A DNA stretch of 64,000 nt, taken from Marinobacter vulgaris. GTDB lineage: Bacteria; Pseudomonadota; Gammaproteobacteria; Pseudomonadales; Oleiphilaceae. The notes beneath the pieces are model-generated. The model made no database searches and was not told the origin of the DNA. It saw nothing but the letters and a program-made list of their open reading frames with translations. Position numbers and translations under genes: made by a program. This document shows positions 27,859-36,262 of the stretch, piece by piece. Position 1 is the stretch's first letter; each line of letters opens with the position of its first letter. The stretch lies in contig NZ_QFWX01000009.1 of assembly GCF_003344045.1 (NCBI RefSeq), positions 20,305 to 84,304 of the forward strand, read 5' to 3'.

Positions 27859-28215
27859 TTGACCGATACTGTACTGATCGAGGGGCTGGCCGTTGAGACA
27901 ATCATCGGCGTGTACGACTGGGAACGGGAAGTCAGTCAACGCTTGCTCGCAGATCTGGAAATGGCCTGGGATAATCGGGTGCCGGCGGCTTCAGATGATG
28001 TCAGTGATGCGCTGGATTATGCACAGGTGAGCGAGCGGGTCTCGGCCTACCTCGCGCGGGCCTGTCCGCAGCTGCTGGAAACCGCCGCCGAAGGCATTGC
28101 CAGCCTGCTGCAGGAAGAGTTTGGCGTACGCTGGTTAAGAGTGACCCTGCGCAAGCCGGGCGCTGTGCCGGCAGCAGCGGCCGTTGGCGTGAAAATCGAG
28201 AGGGGGAGCCGTTGA
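27859..28215 (+). CDS. folB: Dihydroneopterin aldolase
   Basis: Cleaves 7,8-dihydroneopterin to 6-hydroxymethyl-dihydropterin in folate synthesis. 118 residues: IEGLAVETIIGVYDWEREV at the N-terminus, DALDYAQVSERV, and the catalytic Lys in VTLRKPGAVPAA. The start is TTG at 27859; no in-frame ATG or GTG fits the family length. The TGA overlaps the start of the following FolK-like gene, which implies translational coupling. Confidence 0.93.
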   Translation: MTDTVLIEGLAVETIIGVYDWEREVSQRLLADLEMAWDNRVPAASDDVSDALDYAQVSERVSAYLARACPQLLETAAEGIASLLQEEFGVRWLRVTLRKPGAVPAAAAVGVKIERGSR

Positions 28216-28733
28216 TGGCGCGGGTCTATATCAGCGTCGGCAGCAACATCCACCGCGAGCGGTATATTACGGCGGCGCTGGATGCGCTGGATGGCTGGTT
28301 TGATGAGCTGCTGATCTCCTCCGTGTACGAAAGCGAGGCCGTCGGCTTTGACGGCTCGCCCTTCTACAACCTGGTTGTGGGGGTCGACACCCGCCTGACT
28401 GTGGCAGAGCTCTCTGCCCGCTTCAAGCAACTGGAGGCGGACAACGGACGGCGCCGGGATGTCCCCAGATTCAGCGCCAGAACCCTGGACCTGGATATCC
28501 TCACCTACGATGATGAGGTAGGCAGGGTCGATGGTGTGGAGTTGCCCCGGGGTGAGATCCTGACCAACGCGTTTGTGTTGCGGCCGCTGGCGGAAATTGC
28601 GCCGGCCGATGTGCATCCGGTCTGTGGCAAGCGTTATGATGAGCTTTGGCAGGCCTACGACCGTGACCAGAAACTGTGGCCGGTGGATTTTACCTGGCAG
28701 GGCCGGCTGATTTCCCGGGCTGCTACCAGGTAA
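28215..28733 (+). CDS. FolK-like HPPK paralogue coupled to folB
   Basis: 172 residues related to 6-hydroxymethyl-dihydropterin pyrophosphokinase: YISVGSNIHRERYITAALDAL at the N-terminus, SVYESEAVGFDGSPFYNLVVGV, and the catalytic-loop region RRRDVPRFSARTLDLDILTYDD with the DxD metal pair (DLDI). The ATG at 28215 overlaps the folB stop. A second, more canonical folK lies at 32199-32714 on the other strand. Pseudomonas has the same duplicate behind folB. Both may be active, or this one may serve a different pterin. Confidence 0.8.
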   Translation: MARVYISVGSNIHRERYITAALDALDGWFDELLISSVYESEAVGFDGSPFYNLVVGVDTRLTVAELSARFKQLEADNGRRRDVPRFSARTLDLDILTYDDEVGRVDGVELPRGEILTNAFVLRPLAEIAPADVHPVCGKRYDELWQAYDRDQKLWPVDFTWQGRLISRAATR

Positions 28734-28748
28734 CCCGGAAGTTCTTTC

Positions 28749-30413
28749 TCAGCACGAATGGTGCGAGCGGAACGCCCGGATCAGGTTGTCCGTTGAGCTG
28801 TCGCTGGGGCTGGTACTGTCGTCGCTGTCTCCGGTAAGACGGTCCAGGATTCCCTTGCCCATCTGTTTGCCCAGTTCCACGCCCCACTGATCGAATGAAT
28901 CCACGTCCCAGATAATGCCCTGCACGAAGGTGCGGTGTTCATAGAGCGCGATCAGGGCCCCGACCGTTTCCGGCGTCGCCTTGTCCATCAGCAGGGTATT
29001 GCTGGGCTTGTTGCCGGGGATGACCTTGTGAGGTGCCAGTTTGTCGATCTCCTCGGCGCTCATGCCTTCGGCTTTCAGTTCCGCCTTCGCCTCGTCCAGG
29101 TTCTTGCCGGACATAAGCGCCCGCGACTGGCTCAGGCAATTGGCAAACAGGATGACATGATGCTTGGCCACTTTGTTGTGGGTTTCCAGGGGAATGATAA
29201 AATCCGCCGGAATCAGCCGGGTACCCTGATGCAGCAACTGGTGGAAGGCGTGCTGGCCGTTGGCGCCGACACCGCCCCAAATCACCGGGCCACTGTGGTA
29301 GGTCAATGGCACCCCGTCCTGGGTAACGCGCTTGCCGTTGCTTTCCATGTCCAGTTGCTGCAAATGCGCCGGCAGGCTGCGCAGGTAATGATCGTAGGGG
29401 AGAATGGTGTAGGTTTCAGCGCCCCAGAAGTTGTTGTACCAGAGTCCCAGCATGGCCATGACCACGGGCAGGTTCTGCTCCAGTGGTGTGTTGCGGAAGT
29501 GCTGGTCCATGGCGTTGGCGCCGGACAGCAGGGCACGGAAATTATCCATGCCGATGGTCAGCGCCACGGGCAGGCCAATAGCGGACCATAGCGAGTAACG
29601 CCCGCCCACCCAGTCCCACATGGGGAAAATGTTGTCCGCGGAAATGCCAAACCGGACCGCTTCCGGCGAGTTGGCGGTAACGGCCACGAAATGCCTGGCG
29701 ATCTGGTCCTCATGGCCACCGTTATCCAGGAACCAGGCTCGGGCCACCTTGCTGTTCTCCAGGGTTTCCTGGGTGCGGAAGGATTTGGACTGGATCAGGA
29801 ACAGAGTGGTTTCCGGATTTACCCGGGCAAGTATTTCGGCAATCTGGGTGCCATCGATATTCGCTACATAGTGACAGTTCAGCCGACCGTGCCAGTAGGG
29901 GCGCAGGGCTTCGGATACCAGTTTGGGGCCCAGGAAAGAGCCGCCAATGCCGATGCTGACCACGTCGGTAAAGGCTTTTCCGGTATGGCCCTGCCAGCGC
30001 TCGCTGAGGACGTCATCCACGAACTGCGACATGCGATTCAGCGTGCTTTCCACTTCCGGCGCGATGTTGGTGCCGTCTACATGAATTGGTTCACCACTGT
30101 TGTCTCGCAAGGCAACATGGAGGGCAGGGCGCTTTTCCGTCACATTGATGTACTCGCCGCGAAACATGGCCTCGGTGCGCTCCGGCACACCGCAGCTTCT
30201 GGCCAGTGCCATCAGCCTGGCCATGGTGTCATCGGTCATGCGATTGCGGGAGAAGTCCAGGGACAGGCCGCCGCCACGGATGAAGAAGCGGTCTGCCCGG
30301 CCCGGGTCATCGCGGAACATGTCCCGCATGTGGGTGTTTTTCAGATCCCTCTGATGGCTTGTCAGTGCCTGCCACTCGGGCCGGCTGGTGAGTGGAGCAG
30401 AGCCCTGGGACAT
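28749..30413 (-). CDS. pgi: Glucose-6-phosphate isomerase
   Basis: Interconverts glucose-6-phosphate and fructose-6-phosphate. 554 residues with PGI signatures VVSIGIGGSFLGPKL, LFLIQSKSFRTQETL, the catalytic SGPVIWGGVGANGQHAFHQL region and VDSFDQWGVELGKQMG near the C-terminus. AAGGAC precedes the ATG. Lies 28 bp downstream of panC on the same strand, so it may be the last gene of the pcnB-folK-panB-panC-pgi run. Confidence 0.97.
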   Translation of the reverse strand: MSQGSAPLTSRPEWQALTSHQRDLKNTHMRDMFRDDPGRADRFFIRGGGLSLDFSRNRMTDDTMARLMALARSCGVPERTEAMFRGEYINVTEKRPALHVALRDNSGEPIHVDGTNIAPEVESTLNRMSQFVDDVLSERWQGHTGKAFTDVVSIGIGGSFLGPKLVSEALRPYWHGRLNCHYVANIDGTQIAEILARVNPETTLFLIQSKSFRTQETLENSKVARAWFLDNGGHEDQIARHFVAVTANSPEAVRFGISADNIFPMWDWVGGRYSLWSAIGLPVALTIGMDNFRALLSGANAMDQHFRNTPLEQNLPVVMAMLGLWYNNFWGAETYTILPYDHYLRSLPAHLQQLDMESNGKRVTQDGVPLTYHSGPVIWGGVGANGQHAFHQLLHQGTRLIPADFIIPLETHNKVAKHHVILFANCLSQSRALMSGKNLDEAKAELKAEGMSAEEIDKLAPHKVIPGNKPSNTLLMDKATPETVGALIALYEHRTFVQGIIWDVDSFDQWGVELGKQMGKGILDRLTGDSDDSTSPSDSSTDNLIRAFRSHHSC

Positions 30414-30441
30414 AATGGAGTCCTTTCGTCAGTCTTCGTGG

Positions 30442-31290
30442 TTAGCGGGTAACCGACAGGTTGTCGATCAGCCGTGTGGTGCCAAGGAATGCAGCCACCA
30501 GCAGTGTCAGTTCGGCGTCTTCCGCGCGGGCCGGTTTCAGGGTCAGGCCGTTGGCAATGTTGAAGTAGTCAGGACGCAGACCGGCTTCGCTGAGGGCTTC
30601 GTTGGCTTCCTGCTCGAGCGCCACAAAATCATTACGGCCTTTGCGTATCTGCTCCGCGGTCTTTTGCAAAGTGCGGTAAATGACTGGAGCGATGGCGCGC
30701 TCCTCCTCGGTCAGGAAGCCGTTGCGGGAACTTTTTGCCAGTCCGTCGTCTTCGCGGATGGTGGGGCTGCCGATCACTTCCACCGGGATCATCAGGTCCC
30801 GGGTCAGTTTGCGGATCACGGCCAGCTGCTGGTAATCCTTCTCGCCGAAGACCGCGATGTCCGGCTGCACCATATTGAACAGTATGGTGACAACCGTTGC
30901 TACTCCCTCGAAGTGTCCGGGCCGGCTGGCACCGCAATGGCCCTCGCTGACCTCGGGCACGATCACGCGAGTCTGTCGTGCCAGCCCCTGGGGGTAGATC
31001 TCCTCGTTGGAGGGAGCGAATACCAGGGTGCTGCCGGCGGCATCCAGCCGTTCCTGGTCTTCGATCAGGGTGCGGGGGTAGGTGTCCAGATCTTCGGTGA
31101 CACCAAACTGCATGGGGTTCACAAAGATGGTGGTGACCACAATGTCGGCAGCCTCCCTTGCCTTCCTGACCAGTGAAATATGGCCCTCATGCAGGTTGCC
31201 CATAGTGGGGACCAGCCCGATGCGCTTGCCTTGCTGGCGATAGCTGCGAAGCATGGCGCGAAGTTCTTTCAGTGTATGTACGGTTCTCAT
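30442..31290 (-). CDS. panC: Pantothenate synthetase
   Basis: Joins pantoate and beta-alanine with ATP in coenzyme A synthesis. 282 residues. HIGH-type motifs [20 protein letters not shown] at about 24-43, [17 protein letters not shown], and the KMSKS-like [13 protein letters not shown]. The ATG overlaps the panB stop by 4 bp (ATGA), implying translational coupling. Confidence 0.97.
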   Translation of the reverse strand: MRTVHTLKELRAMLRSYRQQGKRIGLVPTMGNLHEGHISLVRKAREAADIVVTTIFVNPMQFGVTEDLDTYPRTLIEDQERLDAAGSTLVFAPSNEEIYPQGLARQTRVIVPEVSEGHCGASRPGHFEGVATVVTILFNMVQPDIAVFGEKDYQQLAVIRKLTRDLMIPVEVIGSPTIREDDGLAKSSRNGFLTEEERAIAPVIYRTLQKTAEQIRKGRNDFVALEQEANEALSEAGLRPDYFNIANGLTLKPARAEDAELTLLVAAFLGTTRLIDNLSVTR

Positions 31291-32081
31291 GCCTTGAACG
31301 TATGCTCCTCGGCGGGGAATGAACGGTCGCGAACAGCGGCCACGTAGGCTTCGATGGCACCTCTTACGGATCCGGACTCCGCGAGGAAATCCTTGACAAA
31401 GCGTGGCCTGCGGCCGGTGGTCATGCCCAGCATGTCATGCACAACCAGCACCTGGCCGTCGGTGTCGGCGCCAGCGCCTATGCCGATCACCGGTGCCTGA
31501 ACGGCCAGGGTAATGCGGGCAGCCAATGGCGCAGGCACACATTCCAGAAGGATGATGTCCGCGCCGGCAGCCACCAGTTCGCAGGCGTGTTCTATCATCA
31601 GCTCGGCGTGTTTTTCATCACGGCCCTGGACCTTGTAGCCACCAAACTTGTTAACGAACTGTGGCGTCAGGCCCAGGTGGGCACAGACCGGCACGCCGCG
31701 TTCGCTGAGGGCGTGTATGGTGTCTTTCATCCAGTCCGTGCCCTCCAGCTTGACCATGTGCGCGCCCGCGCGCATCAGTTCGGCAGCATTCTCCAGAGCG
31801 GCCTCGATAGTGCCATAGGTCATGAACGGCATATCAGCCATGATCAGCGAGCCGCGGTTGCCCCTGGCCACCGAAGAAACGTGGTACACCATCTGGTCCA
31901 TGGTGACAGGCAGGGTGCTGTCATGTCCCTGCAGCACCATGCCCAGGGAGTCGCCGATGAGGATGACATCCACGCCCGCTTCGCTCACGATCTGAGCAAA
32001 AGTGGCGTCGTAGGATGTCAGCATGGAGAAGGCTTCGCCCTTCTGCTTGTATTCCCGCAGGGTGTTGATGGTAACAGCCAT
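31287..32081 (-). CDS. panB: 3-methyl-2-oxobutanoate hydroxymethyltransferase
   Basis: Adds the hydroxymethyl group from methylene-THF to ketoisovalerate to make ketopantoate. The start at [16 protein letters not shown] (32081) gives 264 residues, the family length; the open frame extends 18 codons further upstream without similarity. Motifs: [55 protein letters not shown] and [20 protein letters not shown]. Its folate-dependent step fits with folK immediately upstream. Confidence 0.97.
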   Translation of the reverse strand: MAVTINTLREYKQKGEAFSMLTSYDATFAQIVSEAGVDVILIGDSLGMVLQGHDSTLPVTMDQMVYHVSSVARGNRGSLIMADMPFMTYGTIEAALENAAELMRAGAHMVKLEGTDWMKDTIHALSERGVPVCAHLGLTPQFVNKFGGYKVQGRDEKHAELMIEHACELVAAGADIILLECVPAPLAARITLAVQAPVIGIGAGADTDGQVLVVHDMLGMTTGRRPRFVKDFLAESGSVRGAIEAYVAAVRDRSFPAEEHTFKA

Positions 32082-32198
32082 AGAATCCTTGCCTTGTGGG
32101 TGGACGGGCCAGAACCGTACCGGGTATGCCGGCAATCAGGCCCTAAGGGTAATCCGGGGCTTGGTCTGAGGCAATAGCCGCACACCAAGCCCGTGGCC

Positions 32199-32714
32199 TC
32201 AGCCGGGTGGAAAGAGGGGGCGCCTCAGGGGGTTGAGCTTCTGCAGGTTGTTGTCCGGGCATCGTTGCCTGAGGTCTGCGAGACGGCGACCGTCCGGCAG
32301 GGTCCGCGCCGGATCCAGATCCAGCAGCGGCTGGAGCACAAAGTCCCGGTTTGCCAGTTCAGCGTGGGGGACCGTCAGCCGCTCGCTGTTGATTACCTCC
32401 GCGCCATACAGCAGCAGATCCAGGTCCAGTGTCCGCGGGCCCCACTGTTGAATTCGCTCGCGGCCATGGGCCTGCTCTATGGCCTGCAGTTGGTCCAGCA
32501 GTTCCAGGGGGGTGAGTTCTGTGCGAAGCCATGCCGCGCCATTCACAAAGTCTGGCTGGTTTTGGGGGCCTACCGGCTTGCTGCTGTAAAAGGGGGACTG
32601 CGCCACCAGCTTGGTTTTTGGCAATGCCGCCAGCCGGGCTACAGCGCCGGCCAGTTGTGCTGATGGCTCCGCCATATTGCTGCCAAGCCCGACAAAGGCA
32701 TCGTTGGCCGCCAT
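32199..32714 (-). CDS. folK: 6-hydroxymethyl-7,8-dihydropterin pyrophosphokinase
   Basis: Pyrophosphorylates the pterin before DHPS in folate synthesis. 171 residues: DAFVGLGSNMAEPSAQL at the N-terminus, FYSSKPVGPQNQPDFVN and GPRTLDLDLLLYG with the DLD metal pair, then VPHAELANRDFVLQPL. Starts 2 bp after the pcnB stop and precedes panB, the conserved pcnB-folK-panB-panC order. Confidence 0.95.
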   Translation of the reverse strand: MAANDAFVGLGSNMAEPSAQLAGAVARLAALPKTKLVAQSPFYSSKPVGPQNQPDFVNGAAWLRTELTPLELLDQLQAIEQAHGRERIQQWGPRTLDLDLLLYGAEVINSERLTVPHAELANRDFVLQPLLDLDPARTLPDGRRLADLRQRCPDNNLQKLNPLRRPLFPPG

Positions 32715-32716
32715 GG

Positions 32717-34096
32717 TCAGTCCTTCTTGGCAGGCTTTTTACGCCGGCGCTTCTTCGGGCCGTCGCTGCCCAGCTGGGTCAGCATGCGCTCCTGGCCACG
32801 CTCGTCCGATTCCTGGAACTCGGTCCACCATTGGCCGAGCCCGGGCTCGATTTCACCGGACTCTTCCCGCACCAGCAGAAAATCGTAGGCGGCACGGAAG
32901 CGGGGATGGGACATGGTCACAAATGCACGCTTCCCCTGGCGCCGTGGCAGGCGCATCTGCAACTCCCATATCTCCTTCATGGGTCCGGAGAAGCGTTTGG
33001 GAATGGATGTGGCCTGAACCTGACGGCCAATCACCTTGGCGATGGACTGGTGCAGGGCGGGCTGAACCGGCTCGCCGTTATCCTGGCGCTTGCGCCATTC
33101 CGCTTGCAGTGCAGGCCAGAGCATGGCGGCAAACAGGAAGTAGGGTGTAACTGATTTGCCCTGGGCGATACGGGCGTCGGTATTGCGCAGGGCTTTGCGA
33201 ATCAGCTCGTCCGGCTCGCCGTTGTCGATGGCCTGTACCGTTTCCGGAAACAGGGGCGCCAGCAGGTTGTACTCGCTGAGCAGATCGTAGGTGGCCTCGC
33301 CATGCCCCGCCGAGAACAGTTTCAGAACCTCTTCGAACAGGCGTGCCGGCGGGATATGGGTCAGCAGCGGCGCCAGCTCCTGAATCGGGGCCTCGGTTTC
33401 CGGCTCGATATCGAAGCCCAGCTTGGCGGCAAAGCGCACGGCACGGAGCATGCGTACCGGATCTTCGCGGTAGCGGGTTTCCGGGTCGCCAATCAGCCGC
33501 ATCTGGCGGTTCTTCAGATCCTCTATGCCATTGGCAAAGTCCACCACGGTGAAGTCACGGATGCAGTAGTAGAGGGCATTGACCGTGAAGTCCCGACGCA
33601 GGGCGTCTTCCTCCTGGCTGCCGTAGACGTTGTCCCGCAAGAGCAGGCCGTGTTCACTGGTGCGGCGGTCATCGTCATCGTCGGTTTCTTCTTCCGCTTC
33701 CGCGGCGTTACCGCGGAAAGTGGTGACTTCAATGACCTCCCGTCCGAACAGCACATGAACAATGCGAAAGCGCCGGCCAATGAGCCTGGAGTTACGGAAC
33801 AGCTCGTGTACCTGCTCCGGAGTGGCGTTGGTGGCGATGTCGAAGTCCTTGGGCTTGCCGCCAAGCAGGATGTCACGAACGCCGCCCCCCACCAGGTAAG
33901 CCTCGTAGCCGGCGTTGTTCAGGCGACTGAGTACCTTCTTGGCGGGCTCACTAATGGCGGAGCGGGAGACATTATGCTGGTCGCGGGGGATTTCCTGGCG
34001 CTGGTAGGGACGGGCTTTCTTTTTCCCGTTACCTTTCAGGAGCGACCGGAATTTCTGGACGGTTGATGACAGAAGATTTTGTGTATTAGTAGACAT
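32717..34096 (-). CDS. pcnB: Poly(A) polymerase I
   Basis: Adds 3' poly(A) tails that promote RNA decay. 459 residues. The nucleotidyltransferase head carries AYLVGGGVRDILLGGKPKDFDIATNA with the catalytic DxD and RRFRIVHVLFG, followed by RDFTVNALYY and the RNA-binding helical domains. N-terminal and C-terminal tails are strongly basic (KGNGKKKARPYQRQ; KKRRRKKPAKKD). Lies directly downstream of the crcZ-like RNA gene. Confidence 0.97.
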   Translation of the reverse strand: MSTNTQNLLSSTVQKFRSLLKGNGKKKARPYQRQEIPRDQHNVSRSAISEPAKKVLSRLNNAGYEAYLVGGGVRDILLGGKPKDFDIATNATPEQVHELFRNSRLIGRRFRIVHVLFGREVIEVTTFRGNAAEAEEETDDDDDRRTSEHGLLLRDNVYGSQEEDALRRDFTVNALYYCIRDFTVVDFANGIEDLKNRQMRLIGDPETRYREDPVRMLRAVRFAAKLGFDIEPETEAPIQELAPLLTHIPPARLFEEVLKLFSAGHGEATYDLLSEYNLLAPLFPETVQAIDNGEPDELIRKALRNTDARIAQGKSVTPYFLFAAMLWPALQAEWRKRQDNGEPVQPALHQSIAKVIGRQVQATSIPKRFSGPMKEIWELQMRLPRRQGKRAFVTMSHPRFRAAYDFLLVREESGEIEPGLGQWWTEFQESDERGQERMLTQLGSDGPKKRRRKKPAKKD

Positions 34097-34238
34097 TGAA
34101 TTCCGTTATTGCCATTAGCAAAAGCGAGAGTTTAACGGTTTGGGCGGGATTTGCACATGTCTGGGGCCATAAGCAGCCGAAAACTGCCAGTGGAGGGGTG
34201 GAGGCGGCCGGTGTGGAAAACCGCTGGCCCAGAACATC

Positions 34239-34268
34239 AAAAGGCGGATCCGTTCTCACGAATCCGCC
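34239..34268 (-). terminator. Terminator of the CrcZ-like RNA
   Basis: A 10-bp stem (34268-34259 with 34252-34243, arms GGCGGATTCG and CGGATCCGCC with one G-U), loop TGAGAA and a TTTT tail in minus-strand reading. It ends the sRNA ~140 nt before pcnB. Confidence 0.85.
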
Positions 34269-34621
34269 CTGAAAGCGTTGACGATCTGCATTGTTTTTGT
34301 TTTTACCGGGATTATTCTTCGTTGTTCTACCCCACTGTCAATCCCCAAATTCAGGGACATCAGCAGTGCAAACGGAAAGCTTTGAATACACAGAGCAGTC
34401 AAAGACATCGAGCAGGCCATAAGGTAAATGCAGTGGCGTCTGTACGACGATTCTTGTCTACATCTACAACCCGCACGTGTCATGGGACCACTAAAAAGCA
34501 AAGTACCCAAAACACTCAGTTCGCTCACGTTCTGTATTTGTTTTTGTTACCGAACGTTTTCTACAGCTTTTTGTCTTTGTTTTTGACGCTGCGTGATCAC
34601 TGTTGTTTTTGTTGTTGTGCG
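34239..34621 (-). ncRNA. crcZ: CrcZ-like regulatory small RNA (Hfq/Crc decoy)
   Basis: A ~383-nt transcript inferred between cbrB and pcnB, the location of CrcZ in Pseudomonas. It is bounded by a sigma-54 promoter and a strong terminator. On the minus strand it carries five A-rich tracts of the ARN/CA type that Hfq-Crc binds: 34616-34602 (AACAACAAAAACAAC, almost at the 5' end), about 34585-34567, 34548-34537 (AACAAAAACAAA), 34304-34290 (AAAAACAAAAACAAT) and about 34327-34311 (AACAACGAAGAATAAT). There is no coding ORF of known type. Expected role: titrate Hfq/Crc when CbrB is active and so relieve catabolite repression. Sequence identity to CrcZ was not tested; assignment rests on synteny, promoter, motifs and size (about 407 nt in P. 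aeruginosa). Confidence 0.82.
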
Positions 34622-34631
34622 CTATATAGAC

Positions 34632-34647
34632 TGCAGTCCGTGTGCCA
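34632..34647 (-). promoter_or_regulatory. Sigma-54 promoter of the CrcZ-like RNA
   Basis: On the minus strand TGGCAC-ACGGA-CTGCA has exact GG-N10-GC spacing (GG at 34646-34645, GC at 34634-34633) and differs from the TGGCACG-N4-TTGCA consensus at two positions. The predicted start is near 34621, 5 nt before the first A-rich tract. Confidence 0.8.
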
Positions 34648-34753
34648 GTTTTTGAAATCCCTTTCTTAACAGTCAGTTAGTTTTTTGGGACGTCTTCGAA
34701 GAAGTACGTATAAGTCCGAAGTGTTACTGAGTGGCCGCTTTTTAGATCGAGAG

Positions 34754-34780
34754 TGTTACCGTGGGGAACACGTGGTAACA
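34754..34780 (-). promoter_or_regulatory. Probable CbrB enhancer palindrome upstream of crcZ
   Basis: TGTTACC (34754-34760) and GGTAACA (34774-34780) form an inverted repeat with a 13-bp spacer, about 133-159 bp upstream of the predicted crcZ start, a normal distance for a sigma-54 activator. Single half-sites TGTTAC (34722-34727) and GTAACA (34806-34811) flank it. From memory, TGTTAC/GTAACA half-sites are the reported type for Pseudomonas CbrB. Confidence 0.65.
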
Positions 34781-34836
34781 AATGAGCGTGGGTTCAGTTT
34801 TTAAGGTAACAACTTCCCGGACTCGATCCGTCTTTG

Positions 34837-36246
34837 TCAGTTGCCTGAGGTCTTCTTGCGGGGGATGCCCAGGCGCTGGCGCCGCTCCCAGAGCGATTTC
34901 CGGCTGATGCCGAGTTTCAGAGCGAGTTCCGTTTCGCTCATCCGCTCCTGGTTTTCAAGAACAAAGTGCTGGAAATAGTCTTCAAGGGAAAGATCACTGG
35001 TTGATTCAGCCTCTCGCGAGAGCGTCTGCTCATTATTGCCTTCAACCAGGGACTCCGGGATGTTTACGTCGCCACCTTCACCATCGAGGTCCAGCAGAGA
35101 TGGGGTGATCAGATCGTTGTCGCAGAGGATGGTTGCCCGTTCGATGGCGTTTTCCAGCTCCCTGACATTGCCCGGCCAGCGATGCCTCTCCAGCGCCCGC
35201 ATGGCCTCTGGTGTCAGCTTCAGGTTGGGCTTCCCCATTTTCTCGCCCTGACGCTTCAGGAAACGCTGGGCCAGCCCCAGGATATCTGCCTGGCGTTCCC
35301 GCAGGGGCGGAATGCGCACCTGCATGACATTCAGGCGATAGAACAGGTCTTCCCTGAATTCGCCGGTCCGGGTCATCGCCTTGAGGTTGCGGTGAGTCGC
35401 GGCAATCATGCGTACATCCACCTGACGACTCTGGGTGGAGCCTACCTTGCGGATCTCACCTTCCTGGAGCACCCGCAGCAGGCGAGCCTGGGCTTCGGCC
35501 GGAAGTTCGCCGATCTCATCCAGAAACAGACTGCCGCCGTCTGCAGCTTCGATCAGGCCCGTGCGCGCGGAAACCGCACCGGTAAAGGAGCCTTTTTCAT
35601 GGCCGAACAGCTCCGATTCGATCAGGCTTTCGGGAATGGCGGCGCAATTGACCGAAATCAGCGGGTTGGCTGCGCGTGGGCTCATCAGGTGCAGTGCCCT
35701 TGCCGCCAGCTCTTTACCGGTGCCTGATTCGCCCTGAATCAGGACCGTGGTCTCGGTCGGTGCTACCTTGCGAATCAGTGTGAAGACTTTTTGCATGGCA
35801 TCACAATCGCCAAACATGATGGCGGCGGGATCGCTGTCCGGATGACTTTCAAAGGGAACCTTTTCGGGGTTTTCGGCTGTGGCGCCGGTTGGTCTTGGCT
35901 GCCGGGCCAGAATGCTCTCGACCGCCTCCAGCATTTCATCATGGTCGAACGGTTTGGCGATGTATTCGACTGCGCCCATTTTCATGGAATCCACGGCGGA
36001 ACGTAGGCTGGCATAGCTGGTCATGATCAGGACCGGGGTGTCCGGTGCGCGCCTGATCAGTTCCGTGCCGGGAGCCCCGGGGAGCCTCAGGTCGGAAATG
36101 ATCAGATCAAAGCTGGCGGGGTCATGGTTGGCTTCCGCTTCTTCCACCGATTCCGCATCCGCGACTTCATAGCCTGCGTGGGTGAGCAGTTTGCGCACCG
36201 CTGAACGGATTATCTCTTCATCTTCGACGATAAGAATACGAGGCAT
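34837..36246 (-). CDS. cbrB: Response regulator CbrB (NtrC family)
   Basis: Activator of sigma-54 promoters that controls carbon/nitrogen use. 469 residues. The receiver domain has Asp52 (IISDLRLPG) as phosphoacceptor. The AAA+ domain has Walker A GESGTGKE at 172-179, the sigma-54 contact loop as GSFTGA (219-224) instead of the usual GAFTGA, and LFLDEIGEL as Walker B. The C-terminal Fis-type HTH reads [20 protein letters not shown]. Lies 16 bp downstream of cbrA; its probable main target, crcZ, is immediately downstream. Confidence 0.93.
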   Translation of the reverse strand: MPRILIVEDEEIIRSAVRKLLTHAGYEVADAESVEEAEANHDPASFDLIISDLRLPGAPGTELIRRAPDTPVLIMTSYASLRSAVDSMKMGAVEYIAKPFDHDEMLEAVESILARQPRPTGATAENPEKVPFESHPDSDPAAIMFGDCDAMQKVFTLIRKVAPTETTVLIQGESGTGKELAARALHLMSPRAANPLISVNCAAIPESLIESELFGHEKGSFTGAVSARTGLIEAADGGSLFLDEIGELPAEAQARLLRVLQEGEIRKVGSTQSRQVDVRMIAATHRNLKAMTRTGEFREDLFYRLNVMQVRIPPLRERQADILGLAQRFLKRQGEKMGKPNLKLTPEAMRALERHRWPGNVRELENAIERATILCDNDLITPSLLDLDGEGGDVNIPESLVEGNNEQTLSREAESTSDLSLEDYFQHFVLENQERMSETELALKLGISRKSLWERRQRLGIPRKKTSGN

Positions 36247-36262
36247 AACGGTTTTACGACCC

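Noticed and set aside
34151..34669. 172-codon plus-strand open frame and a 90-codon minus-strand frame in the cbrB-pcnB gap
   Set aside because: Phe/Leu/Ser-rich translations produced by the T-rich tracts; the region is better explained as the CrcZ-like RNA.
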